In this document: in pieces, positions 5,099 through 12,272 of the stretch
Position numbering within the stretch: position 1 is the stretch's first letter
Layout of the letters: each line of letters opens with the position of its first letter
Origin: an uncultured Halioglobus sp.
GTDB taxonomy: Bacteria > Pseudomonadota > Gammaproteobacteria > Pseudomonadales > Halieaceae
Assembly (NCBI GenBank): GCA_905480565.1
Contig: CAJQQW010000324.1
Location: 1-12,272, forward strand
Reading direction: 5' to 3'
DNA length: 12,272 nt
Translations under genes and position numbers: made by a program
Notes under the pieces: model-generated
What the model was told of the DNA's origin: nothing
Seen by the model: only the letters and a program-made list of their open reading frames with translations
Databases searched by the model: none

Positions 5099-6526
5099 GT
5101 GAAGTCCTGTATAAAATTGCTGATAGCGACTTTGCTTGTCTTAAATGCGAGCTTCGGTTATTCCGATAGCAGGCCCAACATCGTTTACGTCCTCATAGAT
5201 AATTGGGGGTGGGGTGACCTGAGCGCTCAAGGCGGAAACATTCAGACTGAAAATATTGACGAGTTTGCTCGTCAGGGGCTTCGCCTCACCAACTTTAACG
5301 TTCAGAACCAATGCACACCGACCCGATCAGCGTTGCATACTGGCCGCCTTCCAATCCGGTCTGGCACGTATAAAGTTCCGGCTCCAGGTGAACCAGATGG
5401 TTTAGCTGCATGGGAATACACTCTGCCGGAACTCCTATCTGACGCGGGTTATGGAACTGCTCTGTTTGGAAAATGGCATCTCGGGATGACCATTAACAAA
5501 CTCCCGAACACTCAGGGGTACGATCAGTTCTGGGGTCACAGTGAGGGCACCAACGCCTCCTCGTATACCTCTACGGCCCAGTTCGACCCTTCTGTTGCTA
5601 CCGTGCCCTATATATGGGAAGGAGTGAAAGGCAAGGACGCGACCAAGGTACGGCTTTTTGATCTGGAAGCACGCGCGGTGATGGACCGCGAAATAACCGA
5701 AAAATCTATTGATTACATTAGTAAAATGGCTAAATCCGGCAAGCCATTTTATATCTATATCGGGCTGACACATTTCCATCCGCCGTTTCTAGTGCACCCC
5801 GACTTCGAGAACAAGTCGAAAGCAGGTGTTTTTGCCGATACGGTCATGGAGGTTGATCATAATGTTGGCCAAATTCTTGAAGCTATAAAAGTAGCTGGTA
5901 TTGAAGACAATACGCTAGTGATACTGACGGGCGACAATGCAGCAGGCGTTTTCCCAGCAGAAGGTCTTGCCTCCGGTGAAGTTTCAGGTTCAAACGGGCC
6001 ATGGCGCGGTGGCTTAAGCACAGCTTATGAGGGAGGCATGCGCACGCCAGCAATGGTTCGCTGGCCCGGAAAAATACCTACAGGTAAAGTCTCTGACGAA
6101 ATATTCGCCGATCTTGATTGGTATCCCACAATTGCTGAGATTGCGGGATAGGAAACACGTATTCCCACTGATCGACCTATGGACGGAGTTAGTCAAACCG
6201 ATTTTTTGTTGGGTAATCAAGAATCGTCAAATCGTGAGTATGTGGTGACTTTTGTGGGGCCCGATGTGTGGTCAGTCAAATGGCGCAATATGAAAGTGCA
6301 CTTTAAGGCTGCTGAAGGTACGTACAGTATCGTTCAGACATTTACGTTCCCCAAGGTATACGACATAAAAAATGATCCTTCCGAGAACTATGAGCTGTGG
6401 GGCAATGAGGGGTATGCACACACATGGGTAATGGAACCAGTCTCCAAGATACTGGATTCGCTTGAAGCGAGCATGGTTAAGTTTAGAAATATTGCACCCG
6501 GCGAAGAATTTGAAGGCTACAAATAA
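5099..6526 (+). pseudogene. Secreted S1-family (arylsulfatase-like) sulfatase with an in-frame TAG
   Basis: GTG at 5099 is the only start after an in-frame TGA at 5078. Residues 1-22 are a signal peptide ending near GYS. The domain opens PNIVYVLIDNWGWGD (26-40). Q-C-T-P-T-R-S with Cys72 is the C-x-P-x-R site converted to formylglycine in active sulfatases. FGKWHLG (123-129) and THFHPP (224-229) supply the usual Lys and His, and TGDN (277-280) the late Asp-Asn metal ligands. The first ligand pair is Asp34-Asn35, as in the DN-type group I associate with S1_4, rather than Asp-Asp. Codon 351 is TAG (6149-6151). The same frame then continues without shift for 124 codons, from ETRIPTDRPMDG through EHTWVM-like HTWVMEP to TAA. 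The downstream part is the expected C-terminal subdomain, so one base change of a sense codon explains the break. The truncated 350-residue product would keep the active-site residues but lose the C-terminal subdomain. No formylglycine-generating enzyme gene is visible. Confidence 0.9.
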
Positions 6527-6536
6527 TCTTAGGCAT

Positions 6537-6555
6537 GTCAGTTTATGGCACTGAC
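6537..6555. terminator. Small hairpin between convergent genes
   Basis: GTCAGT and ACTGAC form a perfect 6-bp stem with a 7-base loop, 10 bases past the sulfatase TAA and in the convergent gap to the Kelch/Ig gene. No T run follows on either strand, so intrinsic termination is doubtful. Confidence 0.3.
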
Positions 6556-6650
6556 CTGAGATAACCCTGGCAAGGCGCACTCTCAGTGGCGAAAATACTT
6601 TAAGACTTACAAAACTCTCGAATTAGACGTATTCAAATCACACCTCAAAT

Positions 6651-9515
6651 TTAGCAGCCGGCAGGATGTGGTAGGTTGACGGTGACCGCTTCGGAAGTAG
6701 CTGAACCATAAGCATCATCGGTCGCCACGGCAGTCAACAAAGCGTTCGCCCTGCCGGCTGGCGCGTCTTTCGTAATCGTGAAAGGAACTGCGCTGTCGGC
6801 GCCAAGCCACTTGCCATTATAGAAGAAATCTACTTGCGTCACGCTACCATCCGGATCATCCGCGTTTGCACTGAGTGTAATCGTATCGCCCTTGATGTAG
6901 TTTGCTCCCTCAGTAGGCGCGGTTAGCGTGACGGAGGGGCCGACGTTGGTATTTTCCGCAAACTGGAGAATCAACTTTGGCCGCAGCGTAGGATTAGCCA
7001 AGAATTCGCTGGCACGAAAGGATTTCTGATTCGGGTTGCCGGCGCCGGCGATCAACTGCCAGCCGTTGTTGCTCCGATTTCCCTCGCTCATAGACTGCAC
7101 AGAGTCCGTCACATCAAGCACAACCCATTCGGGATTCCAGCCCGCAGACACCTCGACGCTGCCAACGGCAGCATAGTCGGTACCAATGCCGCCAGCGCCC
7201 GGCTCATTCCAGAAAATGCCTTCGGCGGACTCAAACCAAGTGGCTTCGCTTTCATCCCAATCGACCAGCATCGGGTGTGCACTATAAGCCTGATCGTAGC
7301 TGGATGATTTATAAAGAGCGAGGCCAGCAAACGTTATTGTCGCCCCCACTGGAATCGGCCCGCCTTCGTTGGAAAAGATTGCGAAGCGCACCAATGGGTT
7401 GAACGCGTCCGCTTGGCTACCGAGCCATTGCCGGCCACCATGGGTCTGAGATCCAGCGTGGTTTTCGAGCGAAGTATCCGTAGTACCCGAATAACCGCCC
7501 AGCCCCTGTTGCAAAGTCACGACGTTATCGGGGGTCGTTACGTTAACCGCGATAGCATTCGAAAATGCGGTGATGCCAGTGTCATCCGTCGCCGCAGCGG
7601 TCAGGATGTGGCTACCCTCTTGCACTGCCCACGGAATGGAGTAAGGCGCGGCGTTTACTACGCCCAAAGAACTCCCATCCAGAAAAAACTCAACTTGCGC
7701 AATCGCTCCATCCGAATCGCTGGCCTCCGCACTCAGGTAAATTATCCTGCCGTCTACATAAACCACCTCCGTCTCAAGAGGCGCACTCATGCTCACCGAC
7801 GGTGGATTATTGACATGGTCAGCAACTGTCGCGGACACCCGCGGAGAAATAAAGGAGTTCCCGTTACTGTCAGTGGCTATCGCCTCAAATGTATAAAAAT
7901 CCTGCGTAACTGCACTCACTGTTGTCGTATAGGGCGGCTCTATTACCACATCAAGTGTTGAGCCATTCAACAAAAACTCTACCTGTACAATATCACTTGC
8001 GCTGCTGGAGGTAGCTGCCGTTACCACAATATCGTCGCCGGGAATAATAAAGCCTTTGCTCATAGGCTCCACTATTTTGACATGCGGGTCATCACTGCCA
8101 GGCTCCGTCCAGCTCTCTGGTTTATATATCCATATGTTTCCAGAAAATTGATTTTGTAGCGCAACAAACGCATCGATTTGAGCAATATATTTCCATTTTC
8201 CCAACACGCCGGTAAACCATTCGGCGCCCAGATCGCTATCGGGCGCTGGTACGACAACACTGTCAAGCTTCTCGATTTCCCAACCGTCTGGCGAGACAGT
8301 CGGGGGAGGATAAAGCGCATAAACGTCTCCGCCACCACCCCAAAGAAGAAACCTGTTCCTGGAGGGATCATAATCAATGCCATAGTCTCCAAGACCATAG
8401 TCTCCAGTCGAGATATCGTCGAGAGATGGGCCGTCAGGAACAAACGCCACACTGAGATTTGCAGCGCCCGCAGTCGACAAATCCCAATACGAGAATCGCC
8501 CCGGAGAGATTCTCACAAAAAGATCATGGGTTGGCAGATAGGCGCCAGCGCCCTGCCCCCATCCAGTATCATTACTGCCAATTTGCTCCCAGGAATCCTG
8601 AGTTGGGTCATCTATATCATTAATCGTATACTTGGAGAGGACACCGTAGGCAGCGTGAACGAAAACGACATCTTTGCCATTTTCTTGCGTGTACCCAGTG
8701 GAGCCATCAATAAAGTGCCGCGGGAAATCCGCCTCTGGCATGTTTTGGGGAACATCTCGATTTTCCCACATTTCAGCCCCAATCACCCCCAAATAAAGAT
8801 TAGCCCATTGAGAATGAGAGCCTGTTATTCCTCCCACTTTATTGCCATCAGCTCGAGATGGATCCATAAAATACGGCCCCGTAACGCGGAAGGTACCATC
8901 GGGTTCTTGTTTCTCGTAAGTGTGCCCGAGGCCAAAGTTTGGCCCGCCGAATGTTAGAAACCGATCAACAATTGGAAGGTAAATATTATTGTCATAAGTA
9001 TGAGAGGCTTTAGGTGACGCATCGGGGCCATCTACCGTAAGCCAGGGGTAGCTTTCGAGTGATGTTATATCGCTAGGCAAAGACATTCGCTCCCAGCTGA
9101 GCGTCGTGCCCCGCCAACGATACACCTCGTTTCCGCCGTAGTTTGCATGTCCTCCGCCGTAAAGAATTAAGTCACCTCTGCGACTATCCCATGCAAAACC
9201 ACTCCACGCCGGAATTATGTTACGAGGATCCCATGGAATGGAGCCATCCTTATCAACGGACACCAGCAACTCCTGGGGCGTCCATACATCCTGGAATTCA
9301 TTAATATTGACCCGGACCCATCCGTTCTCCGGCACAGCGCGCAGGATAGAGATCAAACCCTCTAGATCAGGCTCTGAAAGCCGGGGATCGGCATCAAGGG
9401 GCAGCTCGGAATCAGAGTACGCGAAAACAGAAAATAGACACACCATGACGCCTGCAATGCTTGTAAGGATTTGTCCGAGTGATTGCGCTCCGGATTTCGC
9501 TTTATTTCGCACCAT
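6651..9515 (-). CDS. Large secreted protein: Kelch-like propeller, Big_7 x2, DNRLRE, Big_7
   Basis: 954 residues from ATG at 9515 (an in-frame GTG at 9521 would add two). Numbering from the GTG, residues 1-36 contain a basic N-terminus and hydrophobic signal segment. Residues 60-465 show propeller-like motifs such as LILYGGGHANYGG (118-130), FLTFGG (188-193) and FLLWGGGGDVYAL (391-403), like galactose-oxidase or Kelch blades but without an identifiable catalytic set. Two Ig-like Big_7 modules follow (480-566 and 573-662; VEFFLDGSSLGVV at 610-622, TAAATDDTG at 641-649). A DNRLRE-type module (about 668-856) has the LVDWDESEATW and VLDVTDSVQS signatures. A third Big_7 (862-950; VDFFYNGKWLG) completes it, and the protein ends NLPHPAGC. 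Such modules are common in secreted carbohydrate-binding or adhesive proteins. No sorting signal such as PEP-CTERM is seen; the terminal Cys is unusual. Substrate binding is inferred. Confidence 0.85.
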   Translation of the reverse strand: MVRNKAKSGAQSLGQILTSIAGVMVCLFSVFAYSDSELPLDADPRLSEPDLEGLISILRAVPENGWVRVNINEFQDVWTPQELLVSVDKDGSIPWDPRNIIPAWSGFAWDSRRGDLILYGGGHANYGGNEVYRWRGTTLSWERMSLPSDITSLESYPWLTVDGPDASPKASHTYDNNIYLPIVDRFLTFGGPNFGLGHTYEKQEPDGTFRVTGPYFMDPSRADGNKVGGITGSHSQWANLYLGVIGAEMWENRDVPQNMPEADFPRHFIDGSTGYTQENGKDVVFVHAAYGVLSKYTINDIDDPTQDSWEQIGSNDTGWGQGAGAYLPTHDLFVRISPGRFSYWDLSTAGAANLSVAFVPDGPSLDDISTGDYGLGDYGIDYDPSRNRFLLWGGGGDVYALYPPPTVSPDGWEIEKLDSVVVPAPDSDLGAEWFTGVLGKWKYIAQIDAFVALQNQFSGNIWIYKPESWTEPGSDDPHVKIVEPMSKGFIIPGDDIVVTAATSSSASDIVQVEFLLNGSTLDVVIEPPYTTTVSAVTQDFYTFEAIATDSNGNSFISPRVSATVADHVNNPPSVSMSAPLETEVVYVDGRIIYLSAEASDSDGAIAQVEFFLDGSSLGVVNAAPYSIPWAVQEGSHILTAAATDDTGITAFSNAIAVNVTTPDNVVTLQQGLGGYSGTTDTSLENHAGSQTHGGRQWLGSQADAFNPLVRFAIFSNEGGPIPVGATITFAGLALYKSSSYDQAYSAHPMLVDWDESEATWFESAEGIFWNEPGAGGIGTDYAAVGSVEVSAGWNPEWVVLDVTDSVQSMSEGNRSNNGWQLIAGAGNPNQKSFRASEFLANPTLRPKLILQFAENTNVGPSVTLTAPTEGANYIKGDTITLSANADDPDGSVTQVDFFYNGKWLGADSAVPFTITKDAPAGRANALLTAVATDDAYGSATSEAVTVNLPHPAGC

Positions 9516-9553
9516 AATCACTTTGCGTGGTTAACCGTTAAAAAGACCCTGAA

Positions 9554-9584
9554 AATATAGCATATTCAAGCCATAACGATTGAA
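9554..9584 (-). promoter_or_regulatory. Possible extended -10 promoter for the Kelch/Ig gene
   Basis: On the minus strand TGCTATATT (9554-9562) fits an extended -10. TTCAAT (9579-9584) lies 19 bp upstream as a weak -35. The site is about 40 bases before the ATG at 9515. Confidence 0.3.
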
Positions 9585-9975
9585 TGGCTTTGTAAATCAG
9601 TGGCCCTGTGGGCATTTTAGCGGTCTTACAACTGATCAAACATATCTTTTTCACATCCTGAACGACTATGAGAAGCGCAGGGGCAATAGTCTTGCGCTCC
9701 CACTAATGGATGAACACTCATGGGTTGAAGCAAGCGTTGCCGACGCTTACATTCGCTAAAACGCAACGCGTCTGCGCTGAGACACAGGTTTCAAATGGAA
9801 AACATCCAGTCGAAGGGGCGCTGTTTCTCGCATCTTGCTGATCTGTCAACTGAATTATACTGACATCACTTAGAAGAGATCAGCGCGGCCCGCCCAGGTT
9901 CGGGGCGCGGGAATTCAATAAGTTACGCGTCCGATATGTCACTACCTGCCACCCAATATAGCTTCAATACTCTTC
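9585..9975. other. 391-bp stretch without a recognisable gene
   Basis: No plausible coding frame. A perfect stem AAGCGT / ACGCTT with loop TGCCG lies at 9732-9748. AGCGCA and TGCGCT pair across a 13-base interval near 9675-9699. A GC-rich patch occurs at about 9884-9911. None has a T run. No copy of the left-hand repeat family is visible here. Confidence 0.4.
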
Positions 9976-11034
9976 TTATATTTTTTTCGCTTGTGTACCG
10001 CTGGGTGGGCTTGCGTGATTTTCGTAGCCGAGGGCAAGGGGTATTTGAACATTATCCGACTCTTTACCACTACCCTTGAGAAAAACACCACGCCCGATGA
10101 GCCAATTGTTGGCAACGCGCACTCTCGCTGCAACATGGTTATTCACCAGAATACCGCGTGATGCCTCGTTTACAAATTTGTTTTCCACGACATAAAGCTG
10201 CCGCTGTCGATCGCTTCGATCCCCACACCCTTCTGCACCATAGCCAATTGCACTGATATTTTCTGTCATTCTGGCTTTGAACATAGTGTTGCCGACCACG
10301 TAGCTCAACCCGCAATTGGGAAGATCAATTAGGCGACTTGAGTTACCCTGAGGAGCATCCTCGATAGTGTTGAAGATGATGTAATTTTCCAACGCTCGAG
10401 ATTTTATTTGATGCCCTCGATCAGTGCCCATAACGTGACTGTTTCTCAGGGTAAAACGTTGCAACGCTCCGACGTAAATACCATGACTGTAAGTGTTGAC
10501 GCGTTTTTGATGCCAGATTCTGGACGACTCAATAGCCAGCGTAGAACCGGGTTCACTGCCCGTTAAAACAGAAAACTCATTATGGTGGAAAAATGTATTG
10601 CGCAGGTGCAGGTGACCGCGTTCATGCCGAATACCGGCTCCATTTTTGTCCTCGACCTTCGCTCCGGAAAACTCTACATTTTCTATTGCCGTGTTACCGC
10701 CCCGTATGATCCAGATAGCCTTACCGTTTGGAATAAGACCGTTTGACTTCATATGCACCATACCGCCCGTGCCGCGAATGGTTAAGCTGTCCTGGCTCCA
10801 CGTTGAATAGTCGTTCTCATAAACACCCGCATCAATTTCTATGATACTACCCGCCTTTGCTCTGGCCGCGGCAGCGCTGGGTGTTTTTAGCGACCTTTGC
10901 GGACCTACCTGCAGAGTCTCCGCCGTCACCGTGTCGATGCGCAGAGTCGAGACAAAGATCAAGGAAATACCTAGACACCTCAGCTTACACCCTACTGTTA
11001 TGGGCAGATACTTTGTACTTACAGGAAAAGTCAT
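9976..11034 (-). CDS. Secreted right-handed parallel beta-helix protein
   Basis: 352 residues from ATG at 11034. The frame is open to an ATG at 11175, but the extra 47 residues are charged and unlike a leader, whereas the later start gives a signal peptide (about 1-38, ending VTA). Residues 65-320 carry repeated short strands with Asn/Gly turns typical of the Beta_helix fold (PF13229 type): NGAGIRHE (131-138), SHGIYVGA (183-190), GHQIKSRA (207-214), LIDLPNCG (235-242) and GILVNNH (294-300). This GH-IKSR plus IDLPN pattern occurs in polysaccharide-lyase- or epimerase-like proteins. I cannot assign a catalytic residue, so glycan binding or cleavage is an inference. Length is normal for a single-domain beta-helix protein. 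It is 290 bp from the DUF3604 gene on the same strand, so an operon is possible but not evident. Confidence 0.8.
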   Translation of the reverse strand: MTFPVSTKYLPITVGCKLRCLGISLIFVSTLRIDTVTAETLQVGPQRSLKTPSAAAARAKAGSIIEIDAGVYENDYSTWSQDSLTIRGTGGMVHMKSNGLIPNGKAIWIIRGGNTAIENVEFSGAKVEDKNGAGIRHERGHLHLRNTFFHHNEFSVLTGSEPGSTLAIESSRIWHQKRVNTYSHGIYVGALQRFTLRNSHVMGTDRGHQIKSRALENYIIFNTIEDAPQGNSSRLIDLPNCGLSYVVGNTMFKARMTENISAIGYGAEGCGDRSDRQRQLYVVENKFVNEASRGILVNNHVAARVRVANNWLIGRGVFLKGSGKESDNVQIPLALGYENHASPPSGTQAKKI

Positions 11035-11324
11035 TGATACTCGGTCCCGACACTTCGAGGTATATTCGAATTCTGCTATTGGAGCTTTGTAAAAGAAAAG
11101 GTAGCAGCCACGCTCTTTATATTTTCTTCCCTGCCACCTCAGCGAGGTCGGCATAAACCAGTGAGTCTCGCTCACAACAGCTACTTTCAGACCGCTAGGA
11201 AATACACCGAGGCAGACCTCTCCTCATCTGGACCGGTTCAGGCTGGCAATGTTCCCGAATGCAACTGATCGCCCGCCCGGCGCACCAGCTGGTATCTATT
11301 GGCCCTCTAAAGACGACTTGCTGC
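11035..11324. other. Spacer between the DUF3604 and beta-helix genes
   Basis: 290 bp. The frame of the beta-helix gene stays open upstream to 11175, but the peptide does not look like a domain. A 10-bp palindrome ACCAGCTGGT lies at 11284-11293, 31 bp past the DUF3604 stop. No T-rich terminator follows, so readthrough from DUF3604 into the beta-helix gene is possible. Confidence 0.35.
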
Positions 11325-12272
11325 CTATGCGCCCGCGCCATACCAGATAGGGGAGGAAAACGCCCGCTCTTGATGCACCAGTGGCACGTCTGAATCCATA
11401 TCTGTCAGGTCGAATCTCACCTTGTCGTAAAGGGTCCAGCGTGGAGTCGGTATCTCGAGAACACGCACATAGTAAACAGCGCTATCCGCTGCATCGAAAT
11501 CGGGATCGATAAAAACTCCGCTCAATTCTGATGCCCCAATAGTGTTTTCATACTCAGCGGTCTTCAGATTCACAGTATTTCCTACGGCAGGCAGCTTACC
11601 TGCGCTATCGACCTTGCGATCACCCGACCAGGCAACGTTATAGATTTTTTCATGGGCTGTTCCACTTGCATCCACCCAGCCTTTCACAACTTGTATACGA
11701 TCGAGATTGGCACCCTCCGGATCTTTCATCGCCGCCACAAGCAAACTAGGGGCCTTGCCTTCCGGGGCCGCCGCCAGCTGACTGCCCATAGGGACCCCCT
11801 TGCTATAACCCGCCATGGCAATATCTCCCTCAGCGTCTTTTGCAGAGAAATCGTAACCACCAAACAACCGCACCTTCATACGAGGGCCCGTCGTGGCAAA
11901 CGTTTCCTTGCGCTTCATCGCGTCCCAGATAGCTTCGCGTGTATTTTCGATCGCCCACACGCCCATTACACCCGACGAGGATTGCTCCCAACCAATATAG
12001 GAATCCGTCGGGCCGTCAATTACAGAAAAGCCCCAACGATTCTGGTTTGATGGTTCGAGTGTTTTGAATTTGCCAAAAAAATTATCCTCTTCGATTGCTG
12101 AGAGGCCTGTATGCTCGTCAGAGCCAGCGTTCGCACCGTACTGGAACGGGTTGACCCCCAGCTGCTTCTGCAAGCGCAAGCCCGACTTCAGTGCCTCCCG
12201 CCAATACTCCTGGGGTATCGATCCCTCCGGCTTCGGTTTTACTGCCAGATTACCTCTATCCCACAAATCCCA
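11325..12272 (-). CDS. DUF3604 protein, C-terminal part, 5' end cut by window edge
   Basis: 315 codons are open from the right edge to TAG at 11325-11327. The first visible residues are WDLWDRGNLA, and the frame is still open at the edge. GSDEHTGLSAIEEDNFFGKF (residues 50-69 of the visible part) is a family hallmark: the GSxxHTGL-xxxEEDN block of DUF3604 (PF12228). TREAIWDAMKRKETFATTGPRMKVRLF (split at 129-140 and 141-155) and a late SSPIWYGA also match the family. Full-length members are about 600-700 residues, so roughly half is missing. Family members are usually exported and resemble metal-dependent PHP-type hydrolases, but no reaction is established. The final motif SSPIWY and short GAGA end look like a natural C-terminus. 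Confidence 0.88.
   Translation of the reverse strand, partial: WDLWDRGNLAVKPKPEGSIPQEYWREALKSGLRLQKQLGVNPFQYGANAGSDEHTGLSAIEEDNFFGKFKTLEPSNQNRWGFSVIDGPTDSYIGWEQSSSGVMGVWAIENTREAIWDAMKRKETFATTGPRMKVRLFGGYDFSAKDAEGDIAMAGYSKGVPMGSQLAAAPEGKAPSLLVAAMKDPEGANLDRIQVVKGWVDASGTAHEKIYNVAWSGDRKVDSAGKLPAVGNTVNLKTAEYENTIGASELSGVFIDPDFDAADSAVYYVRVLEIPTPRWTLYDKVRFDLTDMDSDVPLVHQERAFSSPIWYGAGA

Noticed and set aside
5091..5102. Leader peptide ATG ATT ACG TGA overlapping the sulfatase GTG
   Set aside because: Three codons with no ribosome binding site; the overlap can easily arise by chance.
6149..6151. Pyrrolysine or other programmed recoding of TAG in the sulfatase
   Set aside because: No recoding element or pyl gene is visible, the position is not catalytic, and the surrounding locus is decaying, so nonsense mutation is simpler.
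7413..7961. 182-residue plus-strand ORF antisense to the Big_7/DNRLRE region
   Set aside because: Arg/His-rich shadow translation of the conserved minus-strand gene.
8381..8410. Short tandem repeat in the Kelch/Ig gene
   Set aside because: A 14-base direct repeat encodes DYGLGDYG; it is a local coding duplication with no wider structure.
8178..8957. 259-residue plus-strand ORF inside the Kelch/Ig gene
   Set aside because: It lies antisense to a long, domain-rich gene. Its translation is basic and low in recognisable motifs, and no ribosome binding site precedes it.
1..12272. CRISPR array, prophage or complete insertion sequence
   Set aside because: No regularly spaced short repeats, phage structural genes, transposase or terminal inverted repeats with target duplication were found.

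Overview
The window looks like an accessory, surface- and secretion-oriented stretch of a Gram-negative chromosome. The best guess is a marine gammaproteobacterium of the Halieaceae/OM60 or Cellvibrionales type. This rests on Sec-type signal peptides on most products, a secreted S1-type sulfatase, a DUF3604 protein, a parallel beta-helix protein, a Kelch/Ig/DNRLRE protein and a thrombospondin type 3 (TSP3) calcium motif. No rRNA or housekeeping marker is present, so the taxonomy is inference. Nearly all genes lie on the minus strand; the sulfatase is the one clear plus-strand gene.

Layout. (1) 1-690 minus: GTG-started, SGNH-like secreted protein of a family often seen beside sulfatases, cut by the left edge. 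(2) 691-999: operator-like palindrome, repeat copy A and a terminator. (3) 1000-1764 minus: secreted protein with one TSP3 motif. (4) 1765-2387: an uncharacterised ORF fragment overlapped by an opposite-strand ORF, then repeat copy B. (5) 2388-4160 minus: intact FAD/NAD(P)-binding oxidoreductase of the YdhS/NAD_binding_9 type. (6) 4161-5098: a decayed segment holding a tRNA 5'-half remnant, repeat copy C, a strong terminator, a 59-codon truncated paralogue of gene 1, an orphan signal-peptide ORF and repeat copy D. (7) 5099-6526 plus: sulfatase interrupted by one in-frame TAG. (8) 6651-9515 minus: large secreted Kelch-like, Big_7, Big_7, DNRLRE, Big_7 protein. (9) 9976-11034 minus: secreted right-handed beta-helix protein. 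(10) 11325-12272 minus: C-terminal half of a DUF3604 protein, cut by the right edge.

Taken together the genes fit capture and remodelling of a sulfated extracellular polysaccharide: sulfatase, SGNH-like partner, beta-helix protein, carbohydrate-adhesion-type modular protein and DUF3604. The coupling is inferred from context, not shown. The left half is clearly eroding, with a nonsense codon in the sulfatase, a deletion in one SGNH-like paralogue, a tRNA fragment and gene scraps. The most unusual feature is a family of about 105-bp repeats in one orientation, one in each intergenic space of the left 5 kb (A weak; B, C, D strong). Copies A and C continue into a shared tail that carries a minus-strand terminator.
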